Positions 56,217-64,000 of a stretch of DNA of 64,000 nt are shown piece after piece. How positions within the stretch are numbered: the stretch's first letter is position 1; each line of letters starts with the position of its first letter. Source of the DNA: Rhabditophanes sp. KR3021 (Eukaryota; Nematoda; Chromadorea; Rhabditida; Alloionematidae); NCBI GenBank assembly GCA_963281155.1, contig CAUJLY010000006.1:62001-126000 (forward strand). Direction: 5' to 3'. The notes below the pieces were generated by a model, which made no database searches, was not told the DNA's origin, and saw only the letters and a program-made list of their open reading frames with translations. Both the position numbers and the translations under genes were made by a program.

Positions 56217-57028
56217 CTTGTTATGAATTTAGAATTGCTGTTTATTGTAGGCAATAGTTAGCACAAATGCATCACAGTGGAAATCTAAAAAACGGTTTAT
56301 GAGATATAAAATCTAACATTTTAACTTACTGAAATCTCAATGTAATTAGCCAGTTGAATATAGGATTGTAACAAAATAGGTAGTACTTAAATATCAATGA
56401 ATTGACAACGTCCACATAAAATGATAGAGACAGAATGATCAAGCAAACTAAAATTATAATTTATCGCCGATTTGTGCTTATCATTTTCGAAAAATAGTAT
56501 AGTAGATTAGTTTTTTTATTTAAGAAAGACATTATACTTTACAAGTATGACTGATAATATAATCGTATAGTAGATCAAGCATGATCTCTTAAAAGATAAG
56601 ACTAAATATTTTTTAGCTATCACACATTTATGCATCATGCTTGTTGGCTCTTTTTCAAGATGGTGCAAACTATCACAATTTTATGATGCAGGTGATTAAA
56701 ATAAATTTATACAACGAATCAAACCAATTAATTTACACTTTAAATCATATTAGCAAAATTATTAACCCATCCATGTTTAATATCACTTTTAGGGTCAGAA
56801 AATGGACTGCGCCATACCTTGTTTAAACATCAACCATTTTAACAATGATCAAGAACATGAAAGGCAGTTTCATTGCTTTCATTAAATACTGGAAAGAAGC
56901 TTTACCTAAAACAAACTTTTTTGTTTATTATTATTGGCCAGATTCCTGGATATGAGTGTGGAAATAAGTCCTGTTTCAGAACAGTATATGGTTTGAAGAA
57001 AATAAAGTCATAAGCATAGACGTGTTGA
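56217..57028. other. Intergenic with coding-like scraps
   Basis: The plus strand around 56625-56690 reads LLALFQDGANYHNFMMQ followed by GTGATT. Around 56865-56955 it reads FIAFIKYWKEALPKTNFFVY. Both look coding-like but no family is assigned. Confidence 0.3.
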
Positions 57029-57300
57029 TTAACTATTGAGGTACCTTTTTCCGTCGTACATTTCTATATATATTTCAAGACTTATTTTGTTATTTTTACA
57101 TTCTGTTAATGACCAATCAACCAAAAAACATGGAATCCCTATTGGCTTTAATAGGTTTAAAATTTCTTTTAAGATTTTTTCTTTGTAATCTAAGCCTAAG
57201 CCGAACTTTATGTTGTTTAATTTAAAGCCAGTATTACAAACATCTGAAAGAAATTCAATATCCTGCAAAACTCAACCAACATTTCTAATTTGTTGAACCA
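57029..57300 (-). pseudogene. Unassigned coding-like fragment (minus)
   Basis: DIEFLSDVCNTGFKLNNIKF and ILNLLKPIGIPCFLVDWSLT form an open run of about 80 codons. The style resembles the LRR-like part of the neighbouring orphan protein, so a decayed relative is possible but unproven. Confidence 0.3.
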
Positions 57301-58236
57301 TCCTTGCATTGCGTCATTAACTCAACCATCAACATAACCTTCATCTTTGTATTTCCTTTATACCGGTTAATGCTATTTATTATCTATAATTTAAAAACAT
57401 TCTCAAATTCAATTAAATTACAAACCCATTTTTCTAACAAAGCATTCTTTCTCCCATAATTTTCTTGATCAAGCAAATTGATCCAACTGACATTATAGCT
57501 TTAAAGACGACCTAGAATAATTCTTTCAATGTGCTTTCTATTTCTAAACACCGTGGTACATTTAGTGTAAAATTTTCTCTTGAAATTTTATGGTGAAATA
57601 TTGATATATTCTTGTTCGGGAGGTAAAAATTAGTCGATTTATGAAGATTAGAAAAAATTTGGCGTAACACTGTTTTTTTGGCATGCCCCAAAGCAAAAGT
57701 CAACATTTTATTTTTTTTAACTTTTTCTTCGAGTTATTGTGAATGATTTTACTGAATCATTATCATGATTTTAATGCTATTTATTCAGTTTTTGCTCCTC
57801 TACAAGATTCTATGTTTATTTTTGACAATAAACAGGTAAAACATGAGATATGTGCTATTACATGTTTTCATGGTTTGCTCATATCTCCGTAAAAATGGTA
57901 TTTCATGAACTCTAATATGAAAATTCTGAAAGCCCTCCTAATTTTACATAAGAAAATAGTTTAACATTGCTTAAAAATTGCGTCAGTGTAAAAGATACAT
58001 GCTCATGAAGAAAGACTTCTAAAAAATAAAATTTATTATCAAAAAATGATTTTCTATCATCGGAATGGCTTTAAAAACCTTTTTAAAGAATTTATTAACA
58101 TACTGGACCTTTGCTATGCCGTTTTGGGATAATATGCCAAAGACATATTCTACCAATAGTGAACAAAATAATATTTTGAAGCGAAAACATTGAAAGTAAA
58201 TACTTTTGAAATAAATTTGAAATCAACAACGATATA
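57301..58236. other. Intergenic, AT-rich
   Basis: No supported gene. A minus-strand 64-codon frame at 57706-57512 is not convincing. Confidence 0.35.
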
Positions 58237-58938
58237 ATGGCCAACATTCCACATAACGAGTCTTCTAGAAATGTGTTACATGACAATCTGGCTAAGGCAA
58301 ACGCAATTAATCCAAGAATGAACCAGTTGGTAAGTATTGCTTTCTTTTTTTAAATTTATTTAGAAATGATTATTTAGTATTATCACGGTGCTTGTTTATT
58401 GAGAGATGAACGTGACGATTGGAAAAGTAAATACAATGATTTGGAAGATGTAGTATTAAGTCAAATTAACGAAAGAAAGGAATTAGAGGAAAAAATAGTC
58501 TTATTACAAAAAGACAATGCCAAATTGACACTTGAAAGAGATACAATCAAATGCAAGTACAAAATAAGTGTAAGAACATGATTTCACATATTATTCATTT
58601 TTTACAGAATGAGATGAAGAATAAAAATGAGAATAGGTTGATAGTGCTGAATTTGAAAACTGATATAGCAAATTTAAAAAAAAAAGAATATTGAATTATC
58701 AAAAGAATCGCGCAAGGAAAAAGAAATAAAACCTTATGAAGATATCTGCAAAAGTTCACAATACAAACGACAAGCTGTAATACTTAATTTAATTGAAACA
58801 ATGAATGCCAAATCTTTGGAAAGTAAAACACAATTAGCCCAAGACATTTGCAAAAGGTTAACTGAGGACGATGCTTTTAAGTTAACAACAGCGCAAGCTG
58901 CGAACTTTTGGTTGTCGACAAACTATCAATACGTATAA
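58237..58938 (+). CDS. Coiled-coil protein, three exons, frame disrupted at an A10 run
   Basis: Exons 58237-58329 (MANIPHNESSRNVLHDNLAK), 58378-58569 and 58608-58938 are joined at good GT-AG sites in phase. Exon 2 is a strong coiled coil (RDDWKSKYNDLEDVVLSQIN, KIVLLQKDNAKLTLER). In exon 3 the frame changes at ten A residues near 58677-58686. Afterwards the coding-like frame is SKESRKEKEIKPYEDICKSS, then QAANFWLSTNYQYV and TAA. The homopolymer makes an assembly error plausible, in which case the product is about 205 residues. Function is unknown. Its 3' end overlaps the minus-strand gene by 13 bases. Confidence 0.5.
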
Positions 58939-59711
58939 ACAATTTTACTTACTTCGTCATCAAGTTTTTCTTCATTTTTTGAGTAATTTGAACAATAATC
59001 AAATCTAAATCAATATTTGTATAAACTTCAATAAATATCATACTTACTCTTTATTTTCTGGTATACAATCTTCTTGTAGAACATCTAAAATCACATTTGG
59101 CATTTCGCCATACGCGACTGCGTTTGGATACTTTTCCAAAAATTCATTAGCTTTTTCCCAGAGTTTAAGATCCCAATCTAGCATTGCGTTTCTTACAATA
59201 TAGTAAGTACTACAGTCAGGAGTAAAATCATCATCATAAAAAATACTGTACCACTCATCGTAAAAATCAAAATCTCTGAAAAAAACTTATTGTTTATATA
59301 ATTATTAGTATGCTTACACATAATCCGGCATTTTTCATATAAAGAGTAAAAATCTTGAGCAGTCAAATAAGTTAACTGTATTGTTTCACGATTAAAACAG
59401 GATTTTATTGAGAAAAACTCATCTTTTCCCAAATAAGATAAGTAGTTCCCTTGGTCATTAAATGGAACATTCGGTTCGAATGTTATATCTTCAACTGCAA
59501 GTTCACCATCTTTTACATCAATTTTGTGCGAAAGAATCAACGCTCTATTTTTATCCTTTTCTAGTCCAATTATAATTGCGAGTATAAAAACATCATTAGA
59601 AACACCATTTTCAACTTTTAAACATTTTAATTTCATAATATTAGCAGCTGAATAACGCTCGAATTTTCTAAAAATATTAGGCGGTGAAATATATTTAATA
59701 TATTTGCCCAT
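58926..59711 (-). CDS. Unknown acidic protein, three exons
   Basis: Minus-strand exons 59711-59320, 59275-59048 and 59004-58926 join in phase to 232 residues. The first intron uses a GTGTAAG donor one step inside the more obvious one, and this choice keeps the frame. The N-terminus MGKYIKYISPPNIFRKFERY leads to hydrophobic strands (DVFILAIIIGLEKDKNRALI). The C-terminal third is strongly acidic (DFDFYDEWYSIFYDDDF). There is no signal peptide. I recognise no family. It is convergent with the coiled-coil gene at 58237. Confidence 0.55.
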
Positions 59712-60182
59712 TTCACATATAAAAATTATATTTTTTTGTTGTTTTTCAATAATCTAAAACTGAATTAATAAACGTTATACATATGATATATTAATTAAAG
59801 AATCGGTTTTTGTAAAAATATAATAAGGTAAAGTTTGATGTACATATAATTGAAATTTTTTTTATTAAAATGAACAAATCTTTAAAAAATTAAATGTTAT
59901 TATCATATGAATGTATATTCGATTCTTACAACATGTCATGTTTCACTCTTACAAAGATGAAATAATAACATTAGTTAATAATTTTCTTAATAAAATCAAG
60001 CATTTAAGAGTCAAATATGAAATTAAAAATAGTGCGAATGTATATTTGGATATCTATGCTCACATGATTCGAATACAAACATACTACTTATTAATTGTCA
60101 ATCTACTTTTGAAACGATTTTAAAATTTCCTATTATTAAATTCCGTAAATAACTCTGAAATCATATTTTCGTGAAATATTTA
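59712..60182. other. Intergenic, AT-rich
   Basis: An open frame at 59911-60123 (MYIRFLQHVMFHSYKDEIIT) is possible but unsupported by flanking signals. Confidence 0.3.
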
Positions 60183-60655
60183 AATGACCCCCATAAGCAG
60201 CAGAAAAGAGATATCAAAATTTTTTTAATGATTTAGATATAAAAAAACCGAGGCATTCAAACTACATTAACAGAATTTTTATAAAATACGTATTGCTCCG
60301 GGGGCATAGGGTTAAAGGGTCGAAGACCTTAACTTTTCCCAGGCTTGCTCCAGGAATGAGCCCTAAACTGATATTATGAAAAAACCGTTGCACCAGTTTG
60401 TAGAGCTAAAAAAACTAAGTCTAATGACATATTTATAAAATCAAGGGCTTAAGGGGTTCGCTCACTAGATTGACTAATAAGGGTAGACCACAAGTGGTAA
60501 AAAAAATATTTTTTTGTAATATGTTTATAAGTGTCAAACTAGGTTTACATTAATCAACGCTCTTATGTAGAAATTTAAGATTTCATTTTGTTAGGGATAG
60601 GCCGCCTGCAAGGCAATGATAAAAAAAGGAGTCTCAAAAAGGTGTATTCCGAATC
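60183..60655 (+). repeat. Dispersed repeat B, copy 2
   Basis: About 470 bases are homologous to 20090-20720 without the internal insertion. The hairpin GGGTCGAAGACC is unchanged. The second hairpin (GGCTT...GAGCC) differs from copy 1 at both sides of one pair (A-T to G-C). The tracts CAAGGGCTTAAGGGGTTCGC and GGGTAGACCACA are kept. Confidence 0.75.
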
Positions 60656-61455
60656 TGGTATGTTATGAAATTAAATTTAGGAACAAATGCTTTCCTAAAC
60701 GATTATAAGTAAGTCATCTAAAAATATCAAAAAATATAATTTTGTTGCAAAGCGTACAGTATCAGAAATAAAATGATTTTCTATTATAAATAAATGTAAG
60801 CATAAAATGTTAACTTTTTTATAAAATAATAGAAATTTACAGGTTAAATCTTCTCAAACTTTAACACATTAAAAAGAGCATAAAAAAGTATAATATGACT
60901 CTTTTTTCTGAGCCTCATTTGATAGAGTAAAAGGGAGATACTGATCAAATTTTTTTACATGATAAAATATTTTTCCCATTTATGTATGCGAAAGAAATTA
61001 TCATTGCCAACTTTTAATGTTTTAAATAAAGCATAAAAAGAGTGCCAAAGTGCGCTTTATATCTAGCGTTAATTTATCAGTAAACGACAAATAGATGAGA
61101 AAACATTTATACTAAGTATGTGCGAATGTATAAATATAACCTTACAAACTGCCATTTTTATCAAAATAATAACAAAATAATAACTGTAATTGATTTGACA
61201 GATAAGTATACAAACAGTAATGGACCTGATTAATAATGATTCACGAAACACTTTACATATTTCTTATAGAAAATTTAATTATACCCAATTCAAATTCAAA
61301 TTTCTCCAAGTTCATTTAATTTAATAAGTCATAACCCAGCCGTTCTGGTTTTAAGCTTTTAATATACATGCTGCAATTTCTTAAAGGGTTGCCTTAGCAT
61401 TGTATGCACGTACTTGCTTCAACTCAACTTATGAAAATAAGTTTGCAGCGAAGCT
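60656..61455. other. Intergenic upstream of the OTU-Helitron
   Basis: No gene seen. The 5' terminus of the Helitron (expected TC at an A/T target) should lie here but cannot be pinpointed from one copy. Confidence 0.35.
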
Positions 61456-63897
61456 ATGACAATTTTTTTTTTGTCAAAAGACAAGAAGAAAGCCAATAAA
61501 TTGGCTGAAAGGAAAAGACAAGAACGCAATCAAAAACCAGAAGTTGCTATTGATAAAGCGTTGTATCATTTAGAGCTGAAAAATAATAATGCATTAGGTC
61601 AAAATCTATCAGTGTGTTTTTTAATTTAATTGTCTATTTTATATCAATATTTTAGGAAATAGTCGACAATTATCAGATATGGAACGAAGATTTTGAGAAT
61701 CATGTCAATTTCAATTATGACATGGAAATTGATGTTGGATCGCAATTCAACTTCAAGGCTCAAGTAATATCAATTCTCGGAGATGGAAATTGCATGTTCA
61801 ATGCCATATCTACAGCTTTGTATGGAGATTTGAGACATCAGGCTCATTTTAGAAAGATATTGGTTTTGGAAATTGAGAAAATAGTCAAAAGAATGATAGG
61901 GAATAATACTTTAAGTTCAGAAGATGAATGGATTACTGCGCACATACCATTCAATGGCGTACAGTTTGCAAATCAAATAGGCATCCATATTGATAGAAAA
62001 TTGTTGCAATGGGAAGAAGTGTTGGAAAGACAATTGATTGAAGATTATGAAATATCATTTGTTGATCGTCTAAATCAACACAAGGACTACATTAAAAAGG
62101 AAGGAAGCTGGGGAACAGACTTTGATCTTGCGTTACTTGGAAATAAGTACAAAATCAGATTTGGTATTTTCAGTCCTTTGCCTTCGGACAGAACTAATTA
62201 TCAGTTCTCAATAAACTTTCCCTTTCACGCTGCACATTGTCAAACTTGGTCATTGGTTTTATTGCATAATGCTAATTTAAATCACTATGATTTAATCAAA
62301 ACATTAGCAAATAATGATCAGTCTAACAGGGAGGTTCCTGAAAGTATGGATCACAATAGCCAAGATGATCAGGAGTTAATGGAAGTTGATAGTGAAAGCA
62401 ACGTGACTATTATCGAACAAGGTCAGTTGAATCTTAAGCAAATGATAAATATAATTTATTTTATTTTTAGAAACTATTCCACTATCAGTCGCTCGTAATC
62501 CAATGACTGTTAAAGATCAAAACAGAGTAGCTGCCAAAAAGAAGAAGAATGATGCTGAAAGTAGTTTCAGAAGGGTAATGAGCAATTCATTTGGTATGTA
62601 TATGAAACTACATAACATCTTTACATCCATTTTAGAACAAATGAACCTCCATCCTGCGACAGCTGTATCTTCTCGTGATCAAAGAGCAGCAAACAGATCA
62701 CTGGCGTTTGGAGCAAATGTCGGATGTGTAGTCAAGAAAGCACCAAAGAATGACAGTTTACCTCCAGTCAAAGTTTTAAAGAATATGACTAAAGGATGTG
62801 CCCGTGATCCGAGCGTTACAACATTGGAGCATTCACTGGGATCGCTAAACGTTGTTTGTCAAATTTGTGGAGCTGTTTTCTATGAAAAGGAGAAATCATA
62901 TAAGCAGTGTTGCAATAAACATCTTTCTTTGCATGAATTTGACAATTATCCAGAGGATTTAAAAGATTTGTGGACTGGAATGACAGATGAATCAAAATAC
63001 TTTCGAAACAATTCAAGATTCTTCAATATGAAATTTTGTTTTGCCAGTCTGAATGCACAGCAAAGGCAGTTGACAGGTCATGGACCCCCATCTTTCGTTA
63101 TTCATAGACCTGTTTATCGTCTCTTCAACACTAGCATGCCTTCCAATACCCAAGAATCAAGTTACGGGCAGCTTTACCTTTACGGGCCAGAAAAGAGTGC
63201 TGAATTAAGAATAACTGCTGATTCCTCCGACATAGAAAGAGTATTAATTCACAAGCTGTCAGAAGTGATTGCAAGAGTCAATTTGTTAGCTAAATCTTAT
63301 AAAAGCTTTAGTGATTTTGTTGTTGAAGAACAAAGTCGAGTAGATCCAGACCGTGTGAATATTCAATCATATGAACTACGGCTGGTTGATCCAAACTGTG
63401 ACGATAGGGTTAATAATTTGCCAACTGTTCCAGAAGTTGCTGCAATTTATTATGGCAATGATGGCGAGGATATGCCACAAAGAAATGATGTTTTTGTGAC
63501 TACCAAGAATGGTAGAAAAGTAAACATAAGTCATATGAATGTAAACAGAGATGCGTTAACATATCCTTTGCTGTTTTGTCTGGGAAATAATACATATGAT
63601 CCCAATGCCACGTTTAATGAAAAGAGAATCACCAGGCTCACTTACTATCAAAATATGCTGGCGTTTAGGCCTCGTATTTTCAATCCGTTACATTATGCTG
63701 GTTATCTTCTTCAGCAATTTATTGTTGATATTTATACAACTGTTGAAACAGATAGATTGAATTTCATCAGACAATTAAATGCTGAACAGCAAAAAGTATT
63801 CATGTCTGCAATGGAGGATTATATGGCTGGTGATGATAACGAAGTTCAAGGTTCAAATTTTGTAAAGCTGTTTTCGTCTTATGTTGGTTCAAGAAGA
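61456..63897 (+). mobile_element. OTU-Helitron replication protein, 5' part, interrupted
   Basis: Three exons (61456-61611, 61656-62421, 62471-63897) join in phase. The basic N-terminus (SKDKKKANKLAERKRQER) is followed by an OTU-type cysteine-protease domain with ILGDGNCMFNAISTALYGD (catalytic Cys near residue 98) and NHYDLI (catalytic His near 262). Next comes the Helitron-like N-terminal region: a C..C...C..H element (VVCQICGAVFYEKE, CCNKHLSLHEF), then GQLYLYGPEKSAELR and a run ending VNRDALTYPLLF. The frame stops at 63898 exactly where a Tc1-like element inserts (LFSSYVGSRR, where Helitrons normally continue into the Rep catalytic region). Rep and helicase domains would lie beyond the insertion. 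Confidence 0.85.
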
Positions 63898-63899
63898 TA

Positions 63900-64000
63900 A
63901 AGGGTGTCCACTAATAACTCAGCACTTCTCTAAAATGATCGCTGTAGAATCATATGATGTGCAAAGTCACCTCCCGGCCGAAAACCAAATGCCAGGCTCA
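63900..64000 (+). mobile_element. Deletion derivative of the DD37E Tc1-like element (partial, runs off the window)
   Basis: After TA at 63898-63899 the sequence repeats the left end of the 51836 element (AAGGGTGTCCACTAATAACT and about 40 more bases). It then jumps, near 63962, to sequence corresponding to about 52160 of the full copy (AAGTCACCTCCCGGCCG). About 260 internal bases, including the transposase start, are missing. Confidence 0.9.

Overview
The window is nematode nuclear DNA: AT-rich, with short GT-AG introns (mostly 38-50 bases) and TATA boxes just upstream of several start codons. It carries gene families that are nematode-specific or nematode-expanded: Str-, Srt- and Srx-like chemoreceptors, SXP/RAL-2 (DUF148), sigma-class GSTs, a multi-exon pepsin-like protease and IgGFc-binding-like secreted proteins. 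The strongest diagnostic is a pair of apparent spliced-leader (SL) RNA genes on the minus strand (28893-28982 and 44427-44517). Both have an identical 22-nt leader, a splice donor, an Sm site and a 3' stem-loop. The leader resembles but does not equal canonical SL1. I cannot name the species.

Layout. 1-4.6 kb holds exons of a TANC-like P-loop/ankyrin gene with an intronic tRNA-Arg(CCT), a missing middle and a decayed insertion. 4.8-8.8 kb holds a Ly6/three-finger-like gene and three tandem GST copies, only one intact. 9.4-11 kb is a decayed FLYWCH-MULE transposon. 12.4-13.4 kb is a GIY-YIG (LEM-3/ANKLE1-type) gene with an in-frame stop. 13.9-17.7 kb has a LINE scrap, a small secreted protein, a Str-like receptor, a PDI-like scrap and kelch exons. 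18.2-19.6 kb is a six-exon aspartic-protease-like gene. 20.9-26.2 kb has two broken IgGFc-like genes, one split by an intact DD37D mariner and fused tail-to-tail with a DUF148 gene. 28.6-38 kb holds a His-rich small protein, an SL RNA, RNase H scraps and several broken chemoreceptors. 38.7-41 kb has an IgGFc-like fragment and the one intact IgGFc-like gene. 41-46.7 kb holds filamin-like repeats, the second SL RNA and a decayed unclassified transposon. 49-53.1 kb has an Srx-like receptor, a fucosyltransferase fragment and a DD37E Tc1-like element. 53.7-56.2 kb is an 843-residue intronless orphan with coiled coil, LRR-like region and a HEPN-type motif. 58.2-59.7 kb is a convergent pair of unknown genes. 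61.4-63.9 kb is the 5' part of an OTU-Helitron, cut off by a deleted copy of the DD37E element.

The genes do not form one pathway. The region is dominated by environment-facing families (detoxification, chemosensation, secreted proteins) in birth-and-death turnover, heavily invaded by transposons. Many lesions are single-base frameshifts, several in homopolymer runs, so some may be assembly errors. In-frame stops, the chimeric junction and transposon insertions are not explained that way.
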